Of a stretch of DNA of 64,000 bases, positions 45,318-53,654 are shown piece by piece. How positions within the stretch are numbered: the first letter of the stretch is position 1; the number at the start of each line of letters is the position of its first letter. Location: assembly GCF_017948595.1 (NCBI RefSeq), contig NZ_JAGFBV010000004.1, positions 62,001-126,000 on the forward strand. Direction: 5' to 3'. The position numbers were made by a program, and so were the translations under genes. The notes under the pieces are model-generated. The model saw only the letters and a list, made by a program, of their open reading frames with translations, was not told where the DNA came from and made no database searches. Origin of the DNA: Flavobacterium geliluteum. Its GTDB lineage: Bacteria; Bacteroidota; Bacteroidia; Flavobacteriales; Flavobacteriaceae.

Positions 45318-46532
45318 ATGCTTAAAACCGCTTTCAACCATTATATTAACAACTTTAGAGGATTTACAAGAGAAATCTGGATCCTTACTGTTGTTACTTT
45401 TATTAATCGTGCCGGAACAATGGTACTGCCTTTTTTGTCCAAATATCTAAAAGAAGAGCTTCATTTTGATTACGTTCAAATTGGCTGGATTTTGGTTGCT
45501 TTTGGTTTAGGATCAATGTTAGGATCTTGGTTAGGCGGCAAGTTATCTGACAAAATAGGTTTCTATAAAGTAATGATTTTCAGTCTTTTTACCAGCGGAA
45601 TTTCGTTGTTTTTGGTGCAATATATAACTACATTTTGGGCGCTTTGCGGCGCTATGTTTGTACTAATGACCATTGCAGACATGTTTCGTCCCGCTATGTT
45701 TGTCTCTTTGGGAGCTTATGCCAAGCCCGAAAACAGAACACGAGCGCTTAGCTTAGTGCGTCTGGCAGTAAATTTAGGATTTGCTGCGGGTCCCGCATTA
45801 GGTGGTTTGATTATTATGGGGATCGGGTATTCGGGTCTTTTTTGGGTTGATGGTGCTTCGTGCATTATTTCTATTTTAATTTTTGCTTTGTTGGTTAAAG
45901 AGAAGAAAAAAGTAATTCAGAATGATCAATCGCAGCATTCTATTGAGACAAAATCAGTTTTTCATGACAAAATATTTTGGGTTTTCTTGTTTGTGAGTTT
46001 TGTTACTGCTATGATTTTCTTTCAGCTTTTTACAACATTACCTTTATATCATGACGAAAAATTTGGTTTAACCGAACTTCAAACAGGTCTTTTAATGACA
46101 CTCAACGGACTAATAATCTTTGCTTTAGAAATGCCCACCGTTGGTTTCCTTGATAGAAAAGGAATTCCAAAAATCAAAATTATTATCTGGGGTTCTTTTA
46201 TAATGGCCATTAGTTTTTACATCTTACTACTTAATGTTTGGGTCGGAATATTGGTTATAAGTATGATTTTTATTTCGATTGGTGAAATCTTGGCTTTTCC
46301 TTTTTCGAATGCTTTTGCGTTAAGTCGTGCACCAAAAGGTCAGGAAGGCCGATATATGGCCTTATATACGATGAGTTTTAGCTTGGCGCACATTGTCAGC
46401 TCTAAAGTTGGGTTTGAAATCATCGATCGAATGGGTTACCAAACCAACTGGTTTTTTATGGCTTCTATTGGTATTATCGCAACAGCTTGCTGCTTCTGGA
46501 TAAAAAAAGCCTTGATTGATGAAAAATTATAA
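45318..46532 (+). CDS. MFS transporter (MdtH/YajR-like)
   Basis: A 404-aa protein with twelve predicted helices. The loop 2-3 motif is GSWLGGKLSDKIGFYKV, and helix 4-5 has DMFRPAMFVSLGAYAKPENRTRALSLVRLAVNLGFA, typical of drug:H+ antiporters of the MdtH type. It is likely an exporter of unknown substrate. It has its own promoter candidate and diverges from the DUF1684-tatD-tcdA group. Confidence 0.9.
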   Translation: MLKTAFNHYINNFRGFTREIWILTVVTFINRAGTMVLPFLSKYLKEELHFDYVQIGWILVAFGLGSMLGSWLGGKLSDKIGFYKVMIFSLFTSGISLFLVQYITTFWALCGAMFVLMTIADMFRPAMFVSLGAYAKPENRTRALSLVRLAVNLGFAAGPALGGLIIMGIGYSGLFWVDGASCIISILIFALLVKEKKKVIQNDQSQHSIETKSVFHDKIFWVFLFVSFVTAMIFFQLFTTLPLYHDEKFGLTELQTGLLMTLNGLIIFALEMPTVGFLDRKGIPKIKIIIWGSFIMAISFYILLLNVWVGILVISMIFISIGEILAFPFSNAFALSRAPKGQEGRYMALYTMSFSLAHIVSSKVGFEIIDRMGYQTNWFFMASIGIIATACCFWIKKALIDEKL

Positions 46533-46630
46533 AAAATAGTTCACTTGTAATTAAGTACTTGATTTTCATTTAATTAAATATAAATTAGAAGTATTTTTAA
46601 TGCCTAATACTTTTCTTTTAACTTCTTTTT

Positions 46631-46664
46631 TAGTTAAATAACTATTTTTATAGTTGTGTAACTA
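46631..46664. promoter_or_regulatory. Twin BlaI-type operators
   Basis: Two palindromes TAGTTAAATAACTA (46631-46644) and TAGTTGTGTAACTA (46651-46664) share TAGTTnnnnAACTA and begin exactly 20 bp apart, two turns of DNA. The second covers the -33 region of the blaI promoter. They fit autoregulation by the BlaI/MecI-type repressor. Confidence 0.65.
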
Positions 46665-46683
46665 AAAAAATAGTTTATCTTTG
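46654..46683 (+). promoter_or_regulatory. blaI promoter
   Basis: TTG at 46654-46656 and TATCTTTG at 46676-46683 are 19 bp apart and match the Bacteroidota consensus. The ATG is 16 bp downstream. Confidence 0.6.
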
Positions 46684-46699
46684 AATTAAAATTAAAAAA

Positions 46700-47068
46700 A
46701 TGCAAAAGTTAACTAACAAAGAAGAGGAAATCATGCACATTTTATGGAAGCTAAAAAAAGCTTTTGTAAAAGAGGTTCAAGCAGAGATTACTGAGGATCA
46801 GCCACATTATAACACACTCTCTACTATTGTTCGCAATCTAGAGGAAAAGGGATATGTGAGTCACAATGCATTTGGCAACACACACCAATACTACCCGATT
46901 GTAAGCATCGAAGAATACAGAAAAAGGTTTATGAGCAATGCCATTGATAATTATTTTGGCAGCTCTTATAAAAGTATGGTTTCGTTTTTTGCGAAAGAGG
47001 AAAAAATTTCTGCTGCAGAATTACGCGAAATCCTGGCCATGATCGAAAGTCCAAAAGAAGAAAAATAA
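46700..47068 (+). CDS. BlaI/MecI/CopY family repressor
   Basis: A 122-aa winged-helix repressor. LTNKEEEIMHILWKLKKAFVKEVQ begins the fold, and HYNTLSTIVRNLEEKGYV is the recognition helix region characteristic of BlaI/MecI. Such repressors are inactivated by cleavage triggered by their membrane sensor peptidase. The gene is followed after 5 bp by the M56 peptidase gene, forming the usual BlaI-BlaR1 pair. No beta-lactamase is in the window, so the signal and target genes are unknown. Confidence 0.93.
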   Translation: MQKLTNKEEEIMHILWKLKKAFVKEVQAEITEDQPHYNTLSTIVRNLEEKGYVSHNAFGNTHQYYPIVSIEEYRKRFMSNAIDNYFGSSYKSMVSFFAKEEKISAAELREILAMIESPKEEK

Positions 47069-47073
47069 TTACT

Positions 47074-48852
47074 ATGGAAGCACTTTTCATTTTTATCGCA
47101 AAGTCTAGTGGGTTGCTAATGCTGTTCTATTTTGCCTATTATTTTTTATTGCGAAAAGACACTTTTTTCAACAGCAACAGATGGTTTTTACTGGCAGGTT
47201 TAATTAGCTCGATAGTATTGCCACTAATCATATACACCAAAATTGTTTGGGTAGACCCCACGCCTGTTGCATCTTTTTCCCAGTTCACCAATTATCCACA
47301 GATGAATGCTCCGCAGTCTGTTGCTATTGAAAGTTTTACAATCAATTGGGATTATGTAATGTTTGCCGTTTACGTGATTGGTTTTATCGCTTTTTTAATC
47401 AAATTTGGAATTGATTTTTACAGTCTAAATTTAGTTTTAAAAGGAAAAAAAGTGCAACAACAAGCTGATTTTAAATTTGTTGATATCAATGAAAATATTG
47501 CCCCTTTCTCTTATTTTGATTACATCGTGTACAACTCATCAATGTACAGCGCATCAGAATTAGAAAATATTGTTGAACATGAAAAAGTACACAGCGAGCA
47601 AAATCATACTATAGATGTTTTGATTTCGAGAGTATTTTGTGTGTTATTTTGGTTCAATCCAATAATGTGGCTCTACAAAAAAGCCATTTTGCAAAATCTA
47701 GAATTTATCGCAGATAGTGAAGCTGCAAAAAAAATATCAGACAAAAAAGCGTATCAATACACGCTTTTAAAAATAACAACACATGAAAGCTGTGTTGCCA
47801 TTACCAATCATTTTTATCAATCATTAATCAAAAAACGAATTGTCATGTTAAACAAAAATCAATCAAAAAAGTGGAACTATCTGAAGTTCTATGCCATTAT
47901 TCCGGCACTTGTGGCCTTTGTGTTAATTTTTCAAATTGAAACTATAGCGCAGGAGAAAAAAGAAATCAAAGAAGTTTCCGAAAAGAAACAAGAAATTGAC
48001 ATTTACAAAATTAAAAAGTCAACAACCGATCAGGAATTAAAAGAAATCACCGAAAAATTAAAACAAAATCATAATGTTGAAGTGGTAATTTCTGAGGTAA
48101 AAAGAAACTCTGATAATGAATTGACAGCAATAAAAGTTGATATTGAGCAAGGTACTGGAGAGGCTCAAACGATTCAAATAGAAGGAAACAATCCTATAAA
48201 AAGCTGCGGAATCATTGTTACAACAGATAACGGAAGAAAAAAAATAAATGTAGTCACCGACGGTGCAATTGATAAGCCTATTGTGATCGAGAATCGCACA
48301 TTTGAAACTAAAGTTACACAAAGTAATGATGTTGCTGGACTGGCACCAACACCTCCGACGCCACCGACTCCTCCTGCTTTTCCAACGGGTCCGATGCCAA
48401 CTCCTCCAGTTCCCGATTTGTCTGGTCTGCCAAAACCACCAACACCTCCTGTCAATCATAACGATAAGGCAGCCATGAAAAAATTTGAGAAAGAAATGGC
48501 GGATTTCGAGAAAAAAATGGAAGCTTTTGAGCCTGATATGTCTGCTTACGAAAAAGAAGTTGATGAAATCATGGAAAAACGCTCTGCTATTTTTGACAAA
48601 GAAATGGAGAAATATGAAATTGCCATGGAAAGTTTTAATTCTGATATGGAGAAATACAATCAATATATGGAACAGCAATATGGTGCCAACTCTCAGCAAT
48701 ATCGCACTGATATGAAACTGTATGATGTAAATATGAAGCAGCATGCGCAGGAAATGAAACAGTATGAAAAAGAGATGAAGCAGCGTGAAAAAGAAATGAA
48801 GCAACAGGAAAAAGAGATGAAGAATAGGGAGAAAAAAAGTAAACAATCCTAA
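47074..48852 (+). CDS. M56 family (BlaR1-like) sensor peptidase with Pro-rich and charged tail
   Basis: A 592-aa protein with about four membrane helices. The zinc motif HEKVH lies near residues 169-173 (EHEKVHSEQNHTIDVLISR), followed by FWFNPIMWLYKKAI and EFIADSEA, as in BlaR1/MecR1. No penicillin-binding sensor domain is present. Instead the C-terminal half continues after a helix near 280 with a polar section, a proline-rich run (residues about 423-468, PTPPTPPTPP), and a 120-residue charged, helical tail ending in repeated KEMKQ.EKEMK units. It should signal to BlaI; the stimulus is unknown. Confidence 0.88.
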   Translation: MEALFIFIAKSSGLLMLFYFAYYFLLRKDTFFNSNRWFLLAGLISSIVLPLIIYTKIVWVDPTPVASFSQFTNYPQMNAPQSVAIESFTINWDYVMFAVYVIGFIAFLIKFGIDFYSLNLVLKGKKVQQQADFKFVDINENIAPFSYFDYIVYNSSMYSASELENIVEHEKVHSEQNHTIDVLISRVFCVLFWFNPIMWLYKKAILQNLEFIADSEAAKKISDKKAYQYTLLKITTHESCVAITNHFYQSLIKKRIVMLNKNQSKKWNYLKFYAIIPALVAFVLIFQIETIAQEKKEIKEVSEKKQEIDIYKIKKSTTDQELKEITEKLKQNHNVEVVISEVKRNSDNELTAIKVDIEQGTGEAQTIQIEGNNPIKSCGIIVTTDNGRKKINVVTDGAIDKPIVIENRTFETKVTQSNDVAGLAPTPPTPPTPPAFPTGPMPTPPVPDLSGLPKPPTPPVNHNDKAAMKKFEKEMADFEKKMEAFEPDMSAYEKEVDEIMEKRSAIFDKEMEKYEIAMESFNSDMEKYNQYMEQQYGANSQQYRTDMKLYDVNMKQHAQEMKQYEKEMKQREKEMKQQEKEMKNREKKSKQS

Positions 48853-48873
48853 TTTATATTCCACAATAAAAAG

Positions 48874-48906
48874 AAAAACCAGTGTATCAAAAACACTGGT
48901 TTTTTT
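48874..48906 (+). terminator. Terminator of the blaI-M56 operon
   Basis: AAAAACCAGTGT / ACACTGGTTTTT stem with a 7-nt loop and T tail, 22 bp after the stop. Confidence 0.8.
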
Positions 48907-48987
48907 GGGGTTAAAAGCATTTTTTAAGAATGTTACTGCCAGAAAATAATTCTACTGACCACAAAAAAGTAATATCAAATGTTTCAG

Positions 48988-49024
48988 AAAAAGAGAGGCT
49001 GTCAAAAAATAGCCTCTCTTTTTT
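48988..49024. terminator. Terminator between M56 and acs genes
   Basis: AAGAGAGGCT / AGCCTCTCTT stem with A and T runs on both sides, usable in both directions; probably ends acs transcription on the minus strand. Confidence 0.75.
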
Positions 49025-49097
49025 AAAAAATATTTTCATGCCTATCCTTTATTAAAAATAAGAAGGAAAGGCCCTTTTGTAACTCGTAATTTAAAAG

Positions 49098-51008
49098 TTA
49101 TGCAATTCTGTTATTCATAATTTCTTCTACAATTTCAGGGTTTAATAAAGTAGAAGTATCACCAAAATTAGAAAAATCTCCTTCGGCTATTTTACGTAAA
49201 ATTCTACGCATGATTTTTCCTGAACGGGTCTTTGGCAGGCCAGATACAAACTGAATTTTATCTAATTTTGCGATAGGTCCAATGTGATCAGAAATGTATT
49301 GATTGATTTCTTTCATCAGATTTTCTTTATTACGAACTTCACCTGTTTCCTTCAGAATTACATATCCGTACAAGGCATTTCCTTTGATGTCATGCGGAAA
49401 ACCAACAATCGCAGATTCTGCAACAGCCTGGTGCTCATTGATAGCATCTTCTATTGGCGCAGTCCCTAAATTATGACCTGATACAATCACGACATCATCC
49501 ACTCTGCCCGTTATTCTGTAGTAACCCACTTCATCTCTCAATGCTCCGTCACCAGTAAAATATTTACCAGGAAAAGAAGAGAAATATGTGTCTTTATAAC
49601 GTTGATGATCTCCCCAAATGGTTCTTGCAATTCCTGGCCACGGAAATTTAATACACAAACTTCCTACTACTTGATTGCCTTCAATTTCATTACGTTTTTC
49701 ATCCATCAAAACTGGCTGAATTCCGGGTAATGGCAGTGTGGCATAAGTAGGTTTTGTTGGGGTTACAAATGCAATTGGCGAAATCATAATACCACCTGTT
49801 TCTGTCTGCCACCAAGTATCTACCACAGGACATCTTTTATCTCCCACGTGATCATTAAACCAATGCCAAGCTTCTTCATTGATAGGTTCACCTACCGAGC
49901 CAATGACTTTCAGCGATTTTAGAGGGTATTTTTGAATATAATCTAAACTTTCTTTTGCTAATGAACGAATAGCTGTTGGCGCCGTGTAAAATTGTGTTAT
50001 TTTGTGTTTTTCTATAATTTCCCAAAAACGGCTAAAGTCAGGATATGAAGGTACTCCTTCAAAAATTACAGTAGTTCCTCCGTTTAATAATGGCCCGTAA
50101 ACAATGTATGAATGACCGGTAATCCAGCCAATATCTGCAGTACACCAGAAAATATCATTTTCTTCGTAGCTAAAAACATTTTTAAAAGTATAAGCAGTAT
50201 ACACCATATATCCTGCTGTCGTATGTACCATTCCTTTTGGCTTACCGGTTGAACCAGAAGTGTATAAAATAAATAACGGATCTTCTGCATCCATTATTTC
50301 TGCAACGCTGTTATCCAAAGCTGCATCCAACAAAGGCTGCAACCATAAATCACGTCCTTCTTTCATTTTAACATCTGTATTCGTTCTTTTGACAACCAAA
50401 ACTTTAGTTACCGAAGGACTAGTTTCTAAAGCTTCATCGATAATTCCTTTTAAGTCGATGGTTTTATTTCCTCTGTAACCTCCGTCAGAAGTAATTACCA
50501 TGCTACAATCGCAATCATTAATTCTAGCCGAAACAGCAGAGGCTGAAAATCCTGCAAAAACCACAGAATGTATGGCGCCAATTCGGGCACATGCCAAAAC
50601 AGCAACTGCCAATTCTGGAATCATAGGCAAATAAATGCAAACTCGATCTCCTTTTCGAACGCCTTGCTCGCGCAAAACATTCGCCATTTTAGAAACTCTT
50701 TCGTAAAGTTCGTTGTACGTTATATGCAGTGCACTTTCTGAGGGATCATTCGGTTCAAAGATAATTGCCGTTTTCTCTCCTCTTTTGCTTAAATGTCTGT
50801 CAATACAATTTTTGGTAATATTAACTTTGGCTTCTGTAAACCATTTTACTTCGGCATCAGCCATATTAAAATCCACCACTTTGTCCCACTGCTGGTACCA
50901 AGTGAAGTTTTCTTCCGCTATTTTTCCCCAAAATTTTCTTGGTTCTCTAATTGATTTATTGTAATGCTTAAAATATTGTTCTAAATTTTCAATTTTATAA
51001 TAACTCAT
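49098..51008 (-). CDS. acs: Acetyl-CoA synthetase
   Basis: A 636-aa AMP-forming acetate:CoA ligase. The adenylate motif is YTSGSTGKPKGMVH near residue 250-263, DTWWQTETGG near 400, and the C-terminal lysine motif SGKIMRRILRK, whose lysine is the acetylation-controlled site. The acetyl-binding tryptophan in WWQTE is kept, so acetate is the substrate. It converts acetate, ATP and CoA to acetyl-CoA. It is slightly shorter than E. coli Acs (652 aa). It is transcribed alone; the DUF294 pair that often neighbours acs lies 35 kb away. Confidence 0.97.
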   Translation of the reverse strand: MSYYKIENLEQYFKHYNKSIREPRKFWGKIAEENFTWYQQWDKVVDFNMADAEVKWFTEAKVNITKNCIDRHLSKRGEKTAIIFEPNDPSESALHITYNELYERVSKMANVLREQGVRKGDRVCIYLPMIPELAVAVLACARIGAIHSVVFAGFSASAVSARINDCDCSMVITSDGGYRGNKTIDLKGIIDEALETSPSVTKVLVVKRTNTDVKMKEGRDLWLQPLLDAALDNSVAEIMDAEDPLFILYTSGSTGKPKGMVHTTAGYMVYTAYTFKNVFSYEENDIFWCTADIGWITGHSYIVYGPLLNGGTTVIFEGVPSYPDFSRFWEIIEKHKITQFYTAPTAIRSLAKESLDYIQKYPLKSLKVIGSVGEPINEEAWHWFNDHVGDKRCPVVDTWWQTETGGIMISPIAFVTPTKPTYATLPLPGIQPVLMDEKRNEIEGNQVVGSLCIKFPWPGIARTIWGDHQRYKDTYFSSFPGKYFTGDGALRDEVGYYRITGRVDDVVIVSGHNLGTAPIEDAINEHQAVAESAIVGFPHDIKGNALYGYVILKETGEVRNKENLMKEINQYISDHIGPIAKLDKIQFVSGLPKTRSGKIMRRILRKIAEGDFSNFGDTSTLLNPEIVEEIMNNRIA

Positions 51009-51513
51009 AGCTTGTGGAATTTTTTTTTTATAAATGTATTAAATATCGACGTATTCTAAAAACTATTTAATTTATAAATTTTATGAAAAAAAAACACATA
51101 ATAAAAAAAACACCTTTTTTTTATGTATTTAATATAAAAAAACACTTTTTTAAACAAAGAATACTTTCTGCATAAAAGGCATGGTAAAAAATACCATGCC
51201 TTTTCCCTAAAACAATTTCAATAACAATTAATCTTGTAATTAACAATTACCAACTTTGTACTATTGTAAAAATAGTAGCAACTTTAATTAATTAAAACAG
51301 AAATTTCAACAAGTACGCTCATCAACTAAACGTACCCCAATCCTTGAGATTACCGCAACTTAACTTCAATCGTTATGAGGTTAAGTGAATGTAATATGCA
51401 TCTATATCTGTATTATTTAAAAATAAGTGCTTACTAATTCAAAATATTATATTTAAATCAAAGATACAGTGCAAATCCCATCACATTTTGATGTGTGGTA
51501 ATTCCCAATTTTA
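51009..51513. other. Intergenic region between acs and ilvC
   Basis: About 505 bp with no open frame of note. It holds a 13-bp perfect hairpin at 51174-51204 (AAAAGGCATGGTA / TACCATGCCTTTT) that may end the ilv operon about 310 bp after the ilvC stop. Two weaker hairpins lie at about 51358-51386 (CTTAAC / GTTAAG) and 51486-51499 (CACAT / ATGTG). The acs promoter must lie in the first 150 bp. Confidence 0.5.
51174..51204 (-). terminator. Probable terminator downstream of the ilv operon
   Basis: A 13-bp perfect stem with an A5 (T5 on the minus strand) loop. The distance from ilvC is long, so the 3' untranslated region would be about 310 nt. Confidence 0.5.
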
Positions 51514-52983
51514 TTATCCAATTTTTTTCATTGCGGTCATAGACGCTCTCAACCATTCTCCCACTTCTTCGATAGGATGTTGGCGAATTTCTTTATTTAC
51601 GGCAATTAAAACAGCATTGTCTACTCCGTTTGAAGTTGAAAATGGTTTTCCAATTACATTTGTATCGATTTTTTTCATGAATTCAGTCAATAGAGGCTTA
51701 CAAGCATGATCAAATAAATAACAACCATATTCGGCTGTATCCGAAATTACACGGTTCATTTCAAATAATTTCTTTCTTGCAATTGTGTTAGCAATCAAAG
51801 GCAATTCGTGTAATGATTCATAATAAGCAGATTCTTCGATGATACCTGCTTCTGTCATGGTTTCAAAAGCCAATTCAACACCAGCTTTGACCATTGCAAT
51901 CATCAAAACGCCATTATCAAAATATTCCTGCTCTGGAATTGAAGCCTCTTGAGGAGCCGTTTTCTCAAAGTTAGTTTCTCCTGTTGCCGCTCTCCATTTT
52001 AATAAATTTATATCATCATTGGCCCAGTCAATCATCATTGTTCTGGAGAACTCCCCAGAAATAATATCATCCTGATGCTTCTGGAATAACGGACGCATAA
52101 TATCTTTTAATTCGTCTGCCAATTCATACGCTTCAATTTTTGCAGGATTAGAAAGACGATCCATCATATTGGTGATACCACCATGTTTCAAAGCTTCTGT
52201 GATGGTTTCCCATCCATATTGGATGAATTTTGAAGCATAAGCAGGTTCAATTCCTTTCTCTACCATTTTATCAAAACACAAAATAGAACCCGTCTGCAAC
52301 AATCCGCAAAGAATTGTTTGCTCACCCATTAAATCTGATTTTACTTCAGCCACAAATGATGATTTCAAAACTCCTGCTTTATGACCGCCTGTTGCTACAG
52401 CGTACGCTTTTGCCTGATCTAAGCCAAAGCCATTTGGATCATTTTCCGGGTGAACCGCAATAAGTGTTGGTACACCAAAACCTCTTTTATATTCCTCGCG
52501 CACCTCAGAACCTGGGCACTTAGGCGCACACATGATAACCGTAATATCTTTACGAATTTGCATTCCTTCCTCTACAATATTAAATCCGTGAGAATAGGCT
52601 AATGTAGAACCGTTTTTCATTAATGGCATAATGGCAGTAACTACCGCAGTATGTTGTTTGTCTGGCGTTAAGTTACAAACCAAGTCAGCAGTCGGAATCA
52701 ATTCTTCATAAGTACCTACTTTAAAACCGTTTTCGGAAGCATTTTTATAGGAAGCTCTTTTTTCTGCAATTGCATCAGCGCGCAACGCATACGAAATGTC
52801 TAAACCTGAATCTCTCATGTTTAAACCTTGATTCAAACCTTGTGCACCACAACCAACAATAACAACTTTTTTTCCTGCTAATGCCGAAATTCCGTCTGCA
52901 AATTCAGATTGCTCCATAAATTCGCAAACGCCTAATTGTTCTAATTGTAATCTAAGTGGTAATGTGTTGAAATAATTTGCCAT
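51514..52983 (-). CDS. ilvC: Ketol-acid reductoisomerase (class II)
   Basis: A 489-aa enzyme of the long (class II, E. coli/plant-like) type with a duplicated C-terminal helical domain. The NADPH-binding [17 protein letters not shown] is near residues 44-60. It converts acetolactate to dihydroxyisovalerate, and acetohydroxybutyrate likewise, using NADPH and Mg2+. It is the last gene of the minus-strand ilv operon, 65 bp after ilvN. Length matches E. coli IlvC (491 aa). Confidence 0.97.
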   Translation of the reverse strand: MANYFNTLPLRLQLEQLGVCEFMEQSEFADGISALAGKKVVIVGCGAQGLNQGLNMRDSGLDISYALRADAIAEKRASYKNASENGFKVGTYEELIPTADLVCNLTPDKQHTAVVTAIMPLMKNGSTLAYSHGFNIVEEGMQIRKDITVIMCAPKCPGSEVREEYKRGFGVPTLIAVHPENDPNGFGLDQAKAYAVATGGHKAGVLKSSFVAEVKSDLMGEQTILCGLLQTGSILCFDKMVEKGIEPAYASKFIQYGWETITEALKHGGITNMMDRLSNPAKIEAYELADELKDIMRPLFQKHQDDIISGEFSRTMMIDWANDDINLLKWRAATGETNFEKTAPQEASIPEQEYFDNGVLMIAMVKAGVELAFETMTEAGIIEESAYYESLHELPLIANTIARKKLFEMNRVISDTAEYGCYLFDHACKPLLTEFMKKIDTNVIGKPFSTSNGVDNAVLIAVNKEIRQHPIEEVGEWLRASMTAMKKIG

Positions 52984-53048
52984 TTTTTTTAAAAATATTT
53001 AATGAATGTGTAATTTAATAATTTGATTAACCGTTGATTAAAATTGTA

Positions 53049-53570
53049 TTATTTGAATGATTCCAATAATGTTGATATCTCCATTTTTTCTTTAGAAACA
53101 GATATTCTGCCCGAACGTACAAATTGCATGATGCCAAATGGTTTAAATTTTTCATATAATTCTTCAATTTCGGAACGTCTTCCTGATTTTGAAATCACAA
53201 AGAAATCACGAGAAACCGTTACAATTGTCGATTGGCTATCTTTGATGATATTCTGAATTTGTTTTTCATCAAATAATAAATTGGAGGCAATTTTGAACAA
53301 TGCATTTTCTAAAAAAATGGTTTCTTCATCTGTATGATAAAAAGCTTTTATCACTTCAATTTGCTTTTCAATCTGACCCACAATATTCTGAACCCATTTT
53401 TCGGTTGTGCTAACTACAATAATAAACCGAGAAACATTCTCGATTTCTGACTCTGAAACGTTTAGACTTAATATATTAATGTGTCGCTTTAAGAATATTC
53501 CAGATATCCTGTTTAACAATCCAACGTTATTTTCTGAATATACCGATATGGTAAATATTTTATCTTCCAT
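53049..53570 (-). CDS. ilvN: Acetolactate synthase small (regulatory) subunit
   Basis: A 173-aa protein with an N-terminal ACT domain (FTISVYSENNVGLLNRISGIFLKR) that binds valine, and a C-terminal ALS_ss domain (DSQSTIVTVSRDFFVISKSG). It activates the IlvB catalytic subunit and gives it feedback inhibition. Length is typical (160-175 aa; the IlvH form). It follows ilvB by 84 bp, a gap filled with TTTCAGGTTTCAAG-type repeats. Confidence 0.93.
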   Translation of the reverse strand: MEDKIFTISVYSENNVGLLNRISGIFLKRHINILSLNVSESEIENVSRFIIVVSTTEKWVQNIVGQIEKQIEVIKAFYHTDEETIFLENALFKIASNLLFDEKQIQNIIKDSQSTIVTVSRDFFVISKSGRRSEIEELYEKFKPFGIMQFVRSGRISVSKEKMEISTLLESFK

Positions 53571-53588
53571 CTTTTTTTAGTTTATTTT

Positions 53589-53648
53589 TGTTTCAGGTTT
53601 CAAGTCCACATCTTAACTTGAAACTTTCAACCTGAAACTTGAAACTTT
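53589..53648. repeat. TTTCAGGTTTCAAG repeats between ilvB and ilvN
   Basis: TTTCAGGTTTCAAGT and, inverted, ACTTGAAAC twice with CAACCTGAAAC between them. The same unit is found near 5769, 17828, 43110 and 43926. Here it lies inside an operon. Confidence 0.6.
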
Positions 53649-53654
53649 TTTTCT

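Noticed and set aside
48058..48864. A 268-codon minus-strand frame opposite the M56 peptidase tail
   Set aside because: It is the mirror of the repetitive Lys/Glu/Met codons of the real gene and gives a phenylalanine/histidine-rich, non-protein-like sequence.
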